Positions 47,751 to 56,731 of a DNA stretch of 64,000 nt are shown piece after piece; the first letter of the stretch is position 1; each line of letters opens with the position of its first letter. A program made the position numbers and the translations under genes. The notes beneath the pieces are model-generated. The model saw nothing but the letters and a program-made list of their open reading frames with translations. It had not been told where the DNA came from and searched no databases. This DNA is from Helicobacter saguini (lineage in GTDB: Bacteria; Campylobacterota; Campylobacteria; Campylobacterales; Helicobacteraceae), in contig NZ_JRMP02000005.1 in the NCBI RefSeq assembly GCF_000762875.2, positions 62,001 through 126,000 of the forward strand. Direction: 5' to 3'.

Positions 47751-48581
47751 TTACGAAAAGTGACTTACATTTAACTTTTTGGCTAGAATCTTATAGCCAT
47801 CGATGCCAGAGATTATAAAATGCGTTTTAGATTCTATAAATTTTTTATAGCCGATAAATTCATTTGTAAGTCTAGATTCTATAATTTTTATGTTATTAAG
47901 TTCTGGTAATTGATACTCTTTAAAAATAAAGGCGCGAATATTGTTATGAATTTCAAAACTTGTCTTATTAAAATTTATAGTAATATTGCTTAAATCTATA
48001 TCTTTTCTGCTAAAATAGCTAGAGTTTATAGAATCTTGTGGATAACTTGTAATATTATTAGTTATGATATTACTAATATTTTCTTTAAAAAGTTCGTAAG
48101 AATATGTAAGATATTTAAAATACAAATCACGCGCCGTGTCATTTATATCGATTTTAAAAAGATTTTGCGCGATAATTTCGCCTGTATCAATACCATCATT
48201 AATCTTGTGCAAGGTCGTCCCAGCCACACTTTCACCGCATAAAATAGGCATAATTGAGGTAAAAACGCCTTTATATTTTGGGAGATTTGAAAAATGAATG
48301 TTGTATAACTTTTTGCTACTAAAACTTTCAGTTTTTATAATTTTATCAAATTCAAGGGAAATAAATATTAAGTTAGGAATTTTATAACTATCTTGTAAAT
48401 TAATTTCAGCCACATTTGCATTTTTTGCAGCTAACTTTAGCGATTTTTGCCAAGAATTTTCTCCATTATCACTCTTATTTGTAACCACTGCTACTTCATT
48501 TGCGTTAAAATAATGCTTTAAAATGTGGTGCAGTGCATTTACCGCAATGTCATTTTTCCCAGCAATGCAAAGTTTAATCAT
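47751..48581 (-). CDS. sugar N-formyltransferase-like protein (Fmt superfamily)
   Basis: This 276-residue protein resembles formyl-tetrahydrofolate-dependent formyltransferases that modify amino sugars. It has KLCIAGKNDIAVNALHHIL at the start, YNIHFSNLPKYKGVFTSIMPILCGESVAGTTLHKINDGIDTGEIIAQ (catalytic Asn-His...Asp in NIHFSNLP and DGIDTG), then a C-terminal region with a DIDLSN-like segment. It is shorter than methionyl-tRNA formyltransferase and begins without the Fmt tRNA-binding domain. It is the last gene of the five-gene chain. Its ATG overlaps the stop of the GNAT gene as ATGA, so its translation depends on reading of the preceding tail. Confidence 0.72.
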   Translation of the reverse strand: MIKLCIAGKNDIAVNALHHILKHYFNANEVAVVTNKSDNGENSWQKSLKLAAKNANVAEINLQDSYKIPNLIFISLEFDKIIKTESFSSKKLYNIHFSNLPKYKGVFTSIMPILCGESVAGTTLHKINDGIDTGEIIAQNLFKIDINDTARDLYFKYLTYSYELFKENISNIITNNITSYPQDSINSSYFSRKDIDLSNITINFNKTSFEIHNNIRAFIFKEYQLPELNNIKIIESRLTNEFIGYKKFIESKTHFIISGIDGYKILAKKLNVSHFS

Positions 48582-49615
48582 GCGATTTCCTTTGACATTG
48601 TGTTAGATTTTTTTATTAAAATAGGGTGTTGGCTGGGCGATAGGATAAAGAATCTAGATTCTACAAAAGTTTCAAAATTTATAACTTTTGGGCTTAAAAT
48701 ATTGAATCTAGATTCTATAAGTTTGTCTTGTGAGTGCCTATCGCCCACCCACCGCCCTTTTTTGATAAGTGGATAGAATCTAGATTCTACAAAAGTTTCA
48801 AAATTTATAACTTTTATGGTATTTTTATTACTTAGGGTATTTACCCCCCCCCCCCCATTTGTATTACTAGCATTATTAGAATGTGTAGATTCTATACATT
48901 TAGAATCTTCTTGTGTTACTTTTGGTAAAAATCTAGCGTATTTTTTCTTAGATTCCAAAAAATCATTATAACTAAAAGTAAAATATGTATTTAGGCTGTC
49001 AGTATGCGTGATGGTCGCATTAAACAGGCGTTTGTGAAAATTTATCACCGAAATATTATCATTTCGCACGTCAAAGTGAGAATTTTTAAAGCCCAAAATC
49101 TCAAAGGCAAAAATATAAACCTGCATCGCAGATTCAATAGCGGCTAGTTTGGGCGCGCTATCCTTAATAATCCAGCTCCCCCAGCAAAATGAATCGAGCT
49201 TAAAATCATAGATTCTAACTAACCCTAATTTTTCTCTAGTTTCAAAATTCATAATTTTTTTAGAATCTGCGTTAGTGTTAAAAATCTCACCTTTTTGTAT
49301 AAGATTAGCATTTTTAGATTCTATATTTTCACTCTTTGAAACCTTGCTATTATCGCTATTTTCAGCACTTTTAGATTCTATAATAAAGTAAAATTCTTCG
49401 CATTTGCTCTCGCGTTTTTTATACTCTTTTAGCCATAAAATCTGCTTTTCCAAGTCATTTTCAACCTTTGAAATATAGCGATTTTTCTTAGAATCTAGCC
49501 GCATTTCTAAGATAAACTCCGCATCGCTAGTTTCTACTAAACGCATAATAATGTTATTTCCCAGAAGCGGCAAAGTTTTAAAAATAGTAGCTTTTTTAGC
49601 AAAAAGATTATTCAT
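48578..49615 (-). CDS. GNAT N-acetyltransferase, poly-G tail, coupled to the formyltransferase
   Basis: This is a 345-residue protein whose enzyme part is residues 1-240. [43 protein letters not shown] and [40 protein letters not shown] resemble the PseH/WecD-like GNAT acetyltransferases of amino-sugar pathways. An ESK/IESKN insert lies at about residues 79-118. After residue 255 a G13 tract (48844-48856) gives Gly-Gly-Gly-Gly and a tail with two copies of [13 protein letters not shown] and a copy of the 22-bp element. The tail ends in ATGA on the formyltransferase start. In the other two frames the tail stops at 48843 or about 48828. As sequenced the frame is ON. Confidence 0.7.
   Translation of the reverse strand: MNNLFAKKATIFKTLPLLGNNIIMRLVETSDAEFILEMRLDSKKNRYISKVENDLEKQILWLKEYKKRESKCEEFYFIIESKSAENSDNSKVSKSENIESKNANLIQKGEIFNTNADSKKIMNFETREKLGLVRIYDFKLDSFCWGSWIIKDSAPKLAAIESAMQVYIFAFEILGFKNSHFDVRNDNISVINFHKRLFNATITHTDSLNTYFTFSYNDFLESKKKYARFLPKVTQEDSKCIESTHSNNASNTNGGGGVNTLSNKNTIKVINFETFVESRFYPLIKKGRWVGDRHSQDKLIESRFNILSPKVINFETFVESRFFILSPSQHPILIKKSNTMSKEIA
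48623..48644 (-). repeat. degenerate copy of the 22-bp GC-rich element
   Basis: About 19 of 22 bases match the reverse complement of the 8135 copy. It lies in the GNAT gene tail. Confidence 0.55.
48737..48758 (+). repeat. 22-bp GC-rich dispersed element, exact copy
   Basis: Identical to 8135-8156. Here the gene runs on the opposite strand, so the protein reads Lys-Gly-Arg-Trp-Val-Gly-Asp-Arg, unlike the Leu-Ser-Pro-Thr-His-Arg-Pro of other copies. Confidence 0.85.
48844..48856 (-). repeat. G13 tract (coding strand) in the GNAT gene
   Basis: Thirteen C on the + strand; TAA follows the tract directly on the coding strand. The frame as sequenced is open to the next gene. Confidence 0.85.
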
Positions 49616-50504
49616 AAGCCAACCTTTTTGCTTTTTTGTTTATAAAAAGCGACTTGGATTCTATAAAGGTATAATAAAAAAATAACAAGTGTGATACTAA
49701 CGGGGGGGGGGGGGGGGTAAAGTCTTTTCTTATTATATCAATATTGTGAGAATCATTTTGCATGGTTTTAGAATCTTTTAAAGTATTTTTTACTTTATTT
49801 ATAGAATCTTTTCCTTTAGATTCCACTCGAGATTCTGTGTGATTTAGGCTATTTTTATTTTTTTCTTTAGAATCTAAATTGCTAGTTTTACTGAATTTAG
49901 ATTCTAAGGTTTCACTTTGTCGCACACTTAAAACATTAAGATTTTCACTTTTAGATTCTATAATTTCTACTTTATTTTTCACAATTGTGTTTGGCGCTAC
50001 ATCCTTTGTGATAATGCTACCAGCGGCTATCATTGCGTTTTCACCGATTGTTACATTTGGTAAAATGGTCGCATTTGCACCGATGGACGCACCTTTTTTA
50101 ATGGTAATTTTTAGGAAATCGACATCGTGTAGCTTAGATTTTGGATACTTATCGTTACAAAAAGTTACATTTGGACCGATAAAAACATTGTCCTCAATGC
50201 TAATTTTATCCCAAATCTGCACACCGCATTTTATCGTTACATTATTGCCGATTTTGACATCATTTTCGATAAAACAATGCGAGCAAATGTTACAATTTTT
50301 CCCTATTTTTGCCCCCTTTAAAACAACGCAAAACTGCCATATACGCGTATTTTCACCGATATTTTCACTCTGCACATCGCTTAGATTATGAATAAAAATT
50401 GTGCTTTTATCATTTCTAGCCTTAGATTCTATATTAATAGATTTTTTAGAATCTAGTTTTGATTCTATATTTTTAGGGCTTTTAAGTAGCGTAGTTTTTT
50501 TCAT
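49608..50504 (-). CDS. hexapeptide-repeat sugar O/N-acetyltransferase with poly-C tail
   Basis: The first 190 residues form a left-handed beta helix of isoleucine-patch repeats: [73 protein letters not shown], then [40 protein letters not shown]. The pattern and start resemble WbpD/QdtC-type dTDP- or UDP-amino-sugar acetyltransferases, but the acceptor is unknown. The start has an IESK/DSKK extension. A DSK tail follows, then a C16 tract (49702-49717) read as five Pro, and a tail that ends 8 bases past the start of the GNAT gene. The B gene upstream ends ATGA on its start codon. Confidence 0.75.
   Translation of the reverse strand: MKKTTLLKSPKNIESKLDSKKSINIESKARNDKSTIFIHNLSDVQSENIGENTRIWQFCVVLKGAKIGKNCNICSHCFIENDVKIGNNVTIKCGVQIWDKISIEDNVFIGPNVTFCNDKYPKSKLHDVDFLKITIKKGASIGANATILPNVTIGENAMIAAGSIITKDVAPNTIVKNKVEIIESKSENLNVLSVRQSETLESKFSKTSNLDSKEKNKNSLNHTESRVESKGKDSINKVKNTLKDSKTMQNDSHNIDIIRKDFTPPPPPLVSHLLFFYYTFIESKSLFINKKAKRLAYE
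49702..49717 (-). repeat. C16 tract (coding strand) in the hexapeptide acetyltransferase gene
   Basis: Sixteen G on the + strand. The gene reads it as proline codons. One of the three frames stops three bases after the tract (TAG 49697-49699); the other two are open to the next start. Confidence 0.85.
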
Positions 50505-51898
50505 GCTACACCGCCCATTTTGCAGAATCTAGATTCTGTAATGGTTGAACTTTTGAAAATCTGTAAGTTATAAAATTTAGAACTTTTTGTGATTTTTGAG
50601 AATTTATAGAATCTTGGCTTTTTAGATTCAAAAAGAAAAGTATTTTTATAGAATCTTGTTTGTTTAGATTCCATAAAAGTGGCTTTGTAGAATCTTGTTT
50701 GTTTAATTTCCATAAAACATTTAGATTCCATAAAAAAGGCGGATATATAGAATCTTTGTAAAAAATAAAAAGGGAGCTTACCCCCCCCCCCGTATGTATT
50801 GCTTAGATTGTTACTATAAGTAACGCTATGATTTTCATTTGTAGAATCTAGTAACATTTCATAAAAATAATGCGCTACACTTCGAGCCCCAAAACTCTCC
50901 TTTTGAGCAATCAAACCCTCGTTTAAAAACAGCCCATTATTCTCATTTGATATACCAAAATCAAAATACATTTTGCTACCTAAATAAGAATCAATAAGGC
51001 TCTTTAGCAATAAATCAAGCCCACCAAGCTCGCGCCCCATCGCATTCGCACACAAATACTGCGTATGAGCTAAATTGCTATAATTAAAAATTAGCGCTGC
51101 TGCAATCATCTGCCCTTGCAAAGTCGCGGAATATAAAGCTATTTCATTTTCAAAACGACCGCATAAAAGCTGCAATTCAGCCAAAGAATGCGTAGGCGTA
51201 GCGTTATGATAATGTTTCAAAACTTCACACAATAGCTTACAAAAAGATTCTAAATCGTTACTTTTAGTAACCTTTATGCCACTTTGTTTTGCCCTAGAAA
51301 TTTGCGCTTTTCTACCCTTACTAAGTGGTAAAGTCTGCGATAACAAAATCGTGCTAGTGCAATCTATGCGATAAATCCGCGCATTATTGCGAAAAAGTGC
51401 GTAAATATCCTCATCCGCCGGGATGCTATGATAAATGTAGGGCAGGGCTTTGTAGATTAGTTTATCAATATTTTGCTCTTTCATATATTCTTTTAAAAGT
51501 GCAAAACACTCAAGCATTTTGTGCTGTTTCATATTTTTATCAGTGATAAAACCACCAAAGGTTAAGCCCTCATGGGAGTATAGAATCTTTTGGGTAGAAT
51601 TTAGATTCTGTAAAGTTTGCGAAAGTTTAGAATCTTTAAAATTAGAATCTAGAATCTTTGTTTCATTTTTACTCACATTAGATTCTATATTGTTACTTTT
51701 TGAAACTATTTTTAGATTCAATGGTAGTAAAGCAATTAGCTTTTCATTTTCATAAAACATAAGCGAATTATCAACAAATTTGTGCGAATGATAGTCCATA
51801 AAATCCCTATCAAACATAAAGATTCCATTCTTAGCCACTTTATTAAAAGCATTCCAAGTTGCTTTATTTTCAGCTTTATATTCACGCAGGGTAATCAT
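50501..51898 (-). CDS. FemAB/GNAT-like acyltransferase (copy B) with poly-G tail
   Basis: This 465-residue protein has an acyltransferase body (about residues 1-345) of the BioF2/FemAB-like GNAT type: [70 protein letters not shown]-like [17 protein letters not shown], and [56 protein letters not shown]. It is a tandem duplicate of the upstream gene. IESN/LDSN inserts lie near residues 70-90. A G11 tract (50781-50791) follows SNTY, and the tail repeats [11 protein letters not shown]-like units before ending ATGA on the hexapeptide gene. As sequenced it is in frame. Confidence 0.72.
   Translation of the reverse strand: MITLREYKAENKATWNAFNKVAKNGIFMFDRDFMDYHSHKFVDNSLMFYENEKLIALLPLNLKIVSKSNNIESNVSKNETKILDSNFKDSKLSQTLQNLNSTQKILYSHEGLTFGGFITDKNMKQHKMLECFALLKEYMKEQNIDKLIYKALPYIYHSIPADEDIYALFRNNARIYRIDCTSTILLSQTLPLSKGRKAQISRAKQSGIKVTKSNDLESFCKLLCEVLKHYHNATPTHSLAELQLLCGRFENEIALYSATLQGQMIAAALIFNYSNLAHTQYLCANAMGRELGGLDLLLKSLIDSYLGSKMYFDFGISNENNGLFLNEGLIAQKESFGARSVAHYFYEMLLDSTNENHSVTYSNNLSNTYGGGGKLPFYFLQRFYISAFFMESKCFMEIKQTRFYKATFMESKQTRFYKNTFLFESKKPRFYKFSKITKSSKFYNLQIFKSSTITESRFCKMGGVA
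50781..50791 (-). repeat. G11 tract (coding strand) in acyltransferase B
   Basis: Eleven C on the + strand, followed on the coding strand directly by TAA in one frame. The other two frames are both free of stops for about 275 bases, to the next start. Confidence 0.85.
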
Positions 51899-53273
51899 AT
51901 TTTTCTCCCTGTGTGAATTGTATATATTCTATAAAATGTAGCTTTTTGTAAGATAAAATTATAAAATTTATAACTTTTTGTAGTAAGAAAAATAAAAATA
52001 AATAATAAAAAAAGGGCTTTACCCCCCCCCCCCCGTATGTATTGCTAACTAGCATTTCAAACGTGTTATAAGCGATAGTTCGCCCACCAAAGCTTTCTTT
52101 TTGGGCAATCAAACCTTCGTTTAAAAACAGCCCATTATTCTCATTTGATATACCAAAATCAAAATACATTTTGCTACCTAAATAAGAATCAATAAGCGTT
52201 TTTAATAATAAATCAAGCCCACCAAGTTCGCGCCCCACCGCATTCGCACATAAATACTGCGTATGCACCATTTTTTCATACTCAAAAAGTAACGTTGCAG
52301 CAATCATAGTGTTACCAAAAGTAGCAATAAAAAGGCGAATGTTACGCTCGAAACGCGACTTTAGCAAGGATAGCTCACTTGCATTATGCACGGCATTTGT
52401 GTTATGACGCGTTTGCAAGACATCATTTAGCAAATTTACAAAGTTAGGAAAATCATTAGATTCTATAATTTTTATATCATTTTTTATAGCTTTTTTCACA
52501 CATCGCTTTCGCAGCTCATTCATCTTAAACTTAGAATCTAGCCCTATCACACTAGAACAATCCACACGAAAAACCCTAGCATCATTTCGAAAAAGTGCGT
52601 AAATATCCTCATCCGCAGGGCTTTTATGATAGATATAAGGCAGGGCTTTATAGACTAATTTGTCGATATTTTGGCTAAACATATATTCTTTTAAAAGCGT
52701 AAAACACTCAAGCATCTTAGCCTGTCTCATATTAGAATCTATAATGAAACCACCAAAGCTCAAGCCCTCATGCGAGTATAAAATCTTTGTTGTCTTTTGC
52801 GATTCCTGTGCTAAATTTCTTTTAGAATCTAGATTCTGTGAATCTTGTGAATTTTCTTTAGAATTTATAGAATCTTTAGAATCTAGATTCTGTAATTTTT
52901 CTCCTTGTAAAGTTATATCTTTTGAAAGTTTAGAATCTTTTAAGTTATTTAGATTTTGTGTTACATTTTTATACATATTAGATTCTATATTATTACTATT
53001 TGTAACATTTTTAGATTCTATAAAAGTTTCATTTTTACTCATACTAGATTCTATATTGTTACTTTTTGAAACTATTTTTAGATTCAAAGGGAGTAAGGCG
53101 ATTAGCTTTTCATTTTCATAAAACATAAGTGAATTATCTTTAAATCTGTGCGAATGATAGTCCATAAAATCCCTATCAAACATAAAGATTCCATTCTTAG
53201 CCCCCGCATTAAAGGCGTTCCACGCGACTTTGTGGGCAGTATTTGACATATCATATCGCTTCAGTGTTATCAT
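51882..53273 (-). CDS. FemAB/GNAT-like acyltransferase (copy A) with poly-G tail
   Basis: The frame is open to 53342, but Met at 53273 aligns with copy B's start (MITLKRY versus MITLREY), giving 463 residues. Copy B has the same blocks: [121 protein letters not shown]. Most of the extra sequence is a DSK/ESN insert at about residues 76-155. A G13 tract (52022-52034) follows SNTY; the tail overlaps the start of copy B by 17 bases. It is the first gene of the chain and divergent from rdgB. The ribosome site is weak (AAAGA). Confidence 0.7.
   Translation of the reverse strand: MITLKRYDMSNTAHKVAWNAFNAGAKNGIFMFDRDFMDYHSHRFKDNSLMFYENEKLIALLPLNLKIVSKSNNIESSMSKNETFIESKNVTNSNNIESNMYKNVTQNLNNLKDSKLSKDITLQGEKLQNLDSKDSINSKENSQDSQNLDSKRNLAQESQKTTKILYSHEGLSFGGFIIDSNMRQAKMLECFTLLKEYMFSQNIDKLVYKALPYIYHKSPADEDIYALFRNDARVFRVDCSSVIGLDSKFKMNELRKRCVKKAIKNDIKIIESNDFPNFVNLLNDVLQTRHNTNAVHNASELSLLKSRFERNIRLFIATFGNTMIAATLLFEYEKMVHTQYLCANAVGRELGGLDLLLKTLIDSYLGSKMYFDFGISNENNGLFLNEGLIAQKESFGGRTIAYNTFEMLVSNTYGGGGVKPFFYYLFLFFLLQKVINFIILSYKKLHFIEYIQFTQGEKYDYPA
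52022..52034 (-). repeat. G13 tract (coding strand) in acyltransferase A
   Basis: Thirteen C on the + strand, followed on the coding strand by TAA in one frame. Of the other two, one ends 17 bases inside the next gene and the other ends as ATGA on its start. Confidence 0.85.
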
Positions 53274-53366
53274 AAAAAGTCTTTGAAAATTGAAATTTTG
53301 TGTGCTATTATACATAAAAATATGCGTGAATTTGTGCAACAAACAACAAAAAATTTAAGGAAAAAT

Positions 53367-54197
53367 ATGCAAATAATTTTGGCGACAAATAACAAACATA
53401 AACTGCAAGAAGTGGCTGAAATCCTTGCAAATAGTGCTATTAATGCGGAAGTTTTGAGTTTGAAAGATATGCAAATTAGCGAGTTTAATCCAGCTGAAAA
53501 TGGGGCAACTTTTGAGGAAAATGCGATGATAAAGGCGCGTGCTTTATGTGATTTATTGAATCAAAAGGGCATTTCTAAGCCGCTTTTAATTTTAGCTGAT
53601 GATAGTGGGCTATGCGTGGATGCCTTAAATGGCGCACCCGGCGCGCATTCGGCGCGTTTTGCACGTGTTATAAATAATGATAATTTGGAGGCTAACTCAA
53701 GTGATTTTGATAATCGTGTGGCGTTAATTAACGCCCTTAAAAACGCTGCTGTGTGGGGAAGTAGGGCGTATTTTAAGTGTAGTATTGCGTATATTTTTTA
53801 TAATTTTTCACAGGATTTTTCGCCGTGTATAGAATCTAGGCATTTGGAATCTAAACAAGATTCTATGCAAAGTGGCGTTGTTAGCGGCATTTGCGAAGGT
53901 ATCGTAGCGATAAAAGAGCTAGGAAATGAGGGCTTTGGCTATGATAATATGTTCTACATTGATTTTAATCAAAACGCTACGAAAAGTAACAATATAGATT
54001 CTATAAATGCTACGAAAAGTAACAATTTAGATTCTAAAATCATAGAATCTAAGCTAGAAAACATAGACTTTAGCTTAAAAAATATAAAATTTTTAGAATC
54101 TTTAAACCATTCCCTTGCAACATTATCAATGCAAGAAAAAAACAAAATCTCCCACCGCGCCAAAGCTTTAAAACAACTTATACAAATCTTACAATAA
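53367..54197 (+). CDS. rdgB: dITP/XTP pyrophosphatase (RdgB/Ham1) with repeat inserts
   Basis: This house-cleaning NTPase removes dITP and XTP. The frame opens at 53283, but ATG 53367 begins the conserved MQIILATNNKHKLQEVAEIL and has TTAAGGA before it, giving 276 residues against about 200. Key blocks: EENAMIKARALCDLL, LADDSGLCVDALNGAPGAHSARFA, GICEGIVA, GNEGFGYDNMFYID, HSLATLSMQEKNKISHRAKAL. Two inserts are present: residues about 150-171 (IESRHLESKQDSMQSG) and 200-243 (ATKSNNIDSINATKSNNLDSK), both in loops. It is divergent from the glycan operon and convergent with pfr. Confidence 0.93.
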   Translation: MQIILATNNKHKLQEVAEILANSAINAEVLSLKDMQISEFNPAENGATFEENAMIKARALCDLLNQKGISKPLLILADDSGLCVDALNGAPGAHSARFARVINNDNLEANSSDFDNRVALINALKNAAVWGSRAYFKCSIAYIFYNFSQDFSPCIESRHLESKQDSMQSGVVSGICEGIVAIKELGNEGFGYDNMFYIDFNQNATKSNNIDSINATKSNNLDSKIIESKLENIDFSLKNIKFLESLNHSLATLSMQEKNKISHRAKALKQLIQILQ

Positions 54198-54214
54198 GCC
54201 TAAAATTCAATATC

Positions 54215-54709
54215 TTACTTCCCGCTTAGCGACTTAATATAAGAATCTGCCAAAAATAGCCCATTACTCTCCTTGCCGATAAGTTTGATTTTATCGACAA
54301 TGCCGCGAAACAACGCCTCCTCCTCGTGCTGCTCTGCCACATACCACTGCAAGAAATTGAATGTCGAATAATCCTTCTGCTTTAGCATAAACTCAACCAG
54401 CTCATTAATCGAATCAGTGATGTAAAGCTCGTGCTTGTAGGTCTTTTCAAACACATCAAGCAGCCCCTTAAACTCGCTCTCAGGCTTTGCAATGCTATCT
54501 AGCTCCAACGCAGAATCCGTCTCATTTAGGTAGGTGATAAGTTTGCGCGCGTGGTCGCTCTCCTGGCTTGCGTGCGTGAAAAGAAACTCGCCAGCCCCGT
54601 CATATCGGTTTGTATAGCACCACGAACTCATACTCAAATACAAATTTGACGCATTCATTTCTTTAACAACTTGCTCATTCAACTTTTTGATAACTGCTTT
54701 TGACAACAT
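54215..54709 (-). CDS. pfr: non-haem ferritin
   Basis: This ferritin stores iron and its 164 residues match H. pylori Pfr closely. The frame is open to 54772, but ATG 54709 (MLSKAVIKKLNEQV) has AAGGAGA upstream. Ferroxidase ligands fall in NASNLYLSMSSWCY, ESDHARKLITYLNE and FLQWYVAEQHEEEALFRGIVDKI. Expression is likely Fur-linked in relatives, but no Fur box was identified. It ends near the convergent rdgB. Confidence 0.95.
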   Translation of the reverse strand: MLSKAVIKKLNEQVVKEMNASNLYLSMSSWCYTNRYDGAGEFLFTHASQESDHARKLITYLNETDSALELDSIAKPESEFKGLLDVFEKTYKHELYITDSINELVEFMLKQKDYSTFNFLQWYVAEQHEEEALFRGIVDKIKLIGKESNGLFLADSYIKSLSGK

Positions 54710-54898
54710 TTTGTCTCCTTTTGTGTGATTGATGTAAATAAAATAGATTCTATAAATCATATAATATTTCATATTAAGAATTATACTTAAAATATATTAA
54801 TGGATAAAAACATAAATATCTATATTTAGCAATATTAATTCAATTTATTTTAGATAAAATTACGTATTGCAGATTTTTATGAATATTTTGGTGGAAAA

Positions 54899-56032
54899 AT
54901 GGAACTTTTTGATGTGAGTGTGTATTTTGAAAATGGGCTTTTTTTACGAGCAAAGGGCTTTGGTGTGCGTGCTACGAGCGTGGGCGAGGTCGTTTTCAAC
55001 ACTTCCCTTACAGGCTATCAAGAAATCATTAGCGATAGCAGCTATGCTGGGCAGTTTGTGGTCTTTTGTATGCCTGAAATCGGCATTGTGGGGTGTAATC
55101 CGCAGGATATGGAGAGCAAAAAGTGCGCTGCAAAGGGCATTTTCGTGCGACACATTGATGATTTTAAATCAAATTTCCGCGCTACGCAAACGCTTGATAG
55201 CTTTTTGAAAGAGCAAAATGTGATAGGAATTTGCAATATTGATACGCGAAGCATCGTTAAAATGCTACGCAATAATGGCGCACTGCACGCGATTGTCTCA
55301 AGTGAAATCCACGATATTGAGACGCTAAAAACGCACCTAAAAAACGCTAAAAAAATCCATGAAATCGATTATATAAAGCAGGTTAGCACGAGTGAGAGTT
55401 ACATTCATAAACAGGGCATTTTTGATTTTGGCAAGTTTGATTATGCGGATATTGATACTAAGAAAAAAAAGAAAAAGGTCGTGACTATCGACTTTGGCGT
55501 GAAGCGAAACATACTAAATGAGCTAAGTAATGCTGGGCTAATTGTGGAGGTTGTGCCACAAGATTTTGACGCACAGCAGCTTGTCGAGCGTTATAAAAAG
55601 GGCGAAATTGATGGCGTTTTTTTAAGTAATGGACCGGGCGACCCAGCTTTCCTTAGCGAAATTATCGAAAAAATTAAGGTTTTGATAGAATCTAAAATGC
55701 CCATTTTTGCGATTTGCCTTGGGCATCAGCTACTTAGTAACGCCTTTGGACATCCTACTTACAAGCTGAAATTTGGGCAGCACGGCGGCAATCATCCTGT
55801 GAAAAATCTGCAGACAAACACCCTTGAAATCACTTCGCAAAATCACAACTACAATGTGCCTGAAAGCATCGCGGAAGTCGCCATTATCACGCATCGCAAT
55901 CTTTTTGACAACACAATTGAGGGCGTGAAATATAAAGATTATCCCATTTTTTCACTGCAACATCACCCAGAGGCAAGCCCAGGACCAAAGGAAGCAAGTG
56001 CGATATTTAGGGAGTTTGTGGAGAGTTTGTAA
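54899..56032 (+). CDS. carA: carbamoyl-phosphate synthase small subunit
   Basis: The glutaminase subunit feeds ammonia to CarB for arginine and pyrimidine synthesis. Its 377 residues are typical. The N-terminal domain has FGVRATSVGEVVFNTSLTGYQEIISDSSYAGQFVVFCMPEIGIVG. The class I amidotransferase domain has SNGPGDPAFLSE, the nucleophile C273 in IFAICLGHQLLSNAFG, and QHHPEASPGP with the His-Glu pair. carB is not adjacent; ybeY follows after 72 bp. Confidence 0.96.
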   Translation: MELFDVSVYFENGLFLRAKGFGVRATSVGEVVFNTSLTGYQEIISDSSYAGQFVVFCMPEIGIVGCNPQDMESKKCAAKGIFVRHIDDFKSNFRATQTLDSFLKEQNVIGICNIDTRSIVKMLRNNGALHAIVSSEIHDIETLKTHLKNAKKIHEIDYIKQVSTSESYIHKQGIFDFGKFDYADIDTKKKKKKVVTIDFGVKRNILNELSNAGLIVEVVPQDFDAQQLVERYKKGEIDGVFLSNGPGDPAFLSEIIEKIKVLIESKMPIFAICLGHQLLSNAFGHPTYKLKFGQHGGNHPVKNLQTNTLEITSQNHNYNVPESIAEVAIITHRNLFDNTIEGVKYKDYPIFSLQHHPEASPGPKEASAIFREFVESL

Positions 56033-56063
56033 GATTATAACAAATTAAACTTAATTGTTCCAA

Positions 56064-56085
56064 TTATAGAATCTAGATTCTATAA
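56064..56085. repeat. 22-bp palindrome between carA and ybeY
   Basis: TATAGAATCTAGATTCTATA (56065-56084) extended by one T-A pair on each side. It is the same palindrome as at 34954-34973. Confidence 0.75.
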
Positions 56086-56104
56086 ATTACAAAAAGGCTA
56101 ACAA

Positions 56105-56731
56105 ATGAAAGTAGAAATTCTAGATTCTAATAACTTTTTAAAAACTTTTAAGGTTAGAAATGCCTTTTTTTATTTTAAAAAAAATATTTTTTATCCGCAT
56201 ATTTATAATGCCTTTAAAAATAGAGCTTTTTTTCAAAAAAATACTAAATTTTCTAACTTTAAAATTATGAATTTTAATACCGAATTTAGAATCTACTTAG
56301 AATTTTTAAGCCATTTTATTCTAAAAAATGTAATTTTAGAATCTAAACAGAATCTAGATTCTAATAAATTTTATATCGAACTAATTTTTAGCAGTGAAAG
56401 CGAAATAAAAAAAATAAACCACGAGTATATGGGTAAAAACTACGCCACAGATGTGCTAAGTTTCCCTTTAGAAATTAATTTTAATATAACACAAAAGCAG
56501 TGTTTTGGCAGCATTATAATTAATTTGCCACTTGCCCTAAAAAACGCCAAAAAATTTAAACACAATTTGTATGCAGAAATTTCCATCCTTTACACCCACG
56601 CATTCTTGCACCTTTTAGGCTTTGACCACGAAAATATTTTGCAAGACAAAGGCAACCAACGCAAAATCGAAAAGCAGATTCTAAAAAGCTTAAAAATAAC
56701 AAATTCATTAATCGAACGTGCAAAAATCTAA
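56105..56731 (+). CDS. ybeY: rRNA maturation endonuclease YbeY, with an extended N-terminus
   Basis: This metal-dependent RNase takes part in 16S rRNA 3' processing. The zinc motif HAFLHLLGFDHE (H-x3-H-x5-H) lies near residue 163-174. Upstream are EIKKINHEYMGKNYATDVLSFPLE and GSIIINLPLALKNAKKF, and the motif order is that of YbeY. The protein has 208 residues against about 140-160. The additional 50 at the start are Phe/Lys/Asn-rich with DSNN, without a clear domain, and include a FKNRAFFQKN stretch. An internal start cannot be excluded. It overlaps the convergent DUF2443-like gene by 4 bp. Confidence 0.85.
   Translation: MKVEILDSNNFLKTFKVRNAFFYFKKNIFYPHIYNAFKNRAFFQKNTKFSNFKIMNFNTEFRIYLEFLSHFILKNVILESKQNLDSNKFYIELIFSSESEIKKINHEYMGKNYATDVLSFPLEINFNITQKQCFGSIIINLPLALKNAKKFKHNLYAEISILYTHAFLHLLGFDHENILQDKGNQRKIEKQILKSLKITNSLIERAKI

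Noticed and set aside
48844-52034. Homopolymer runs as pure assembly artefacts
   Set aside because: Lengths could be off by a base, but the tracts occur in coding positions with the stop-armed layout in six places, and the frames of neighbouring genes are consistent with them; exact ON/OFF calls should still be treated as provisional.
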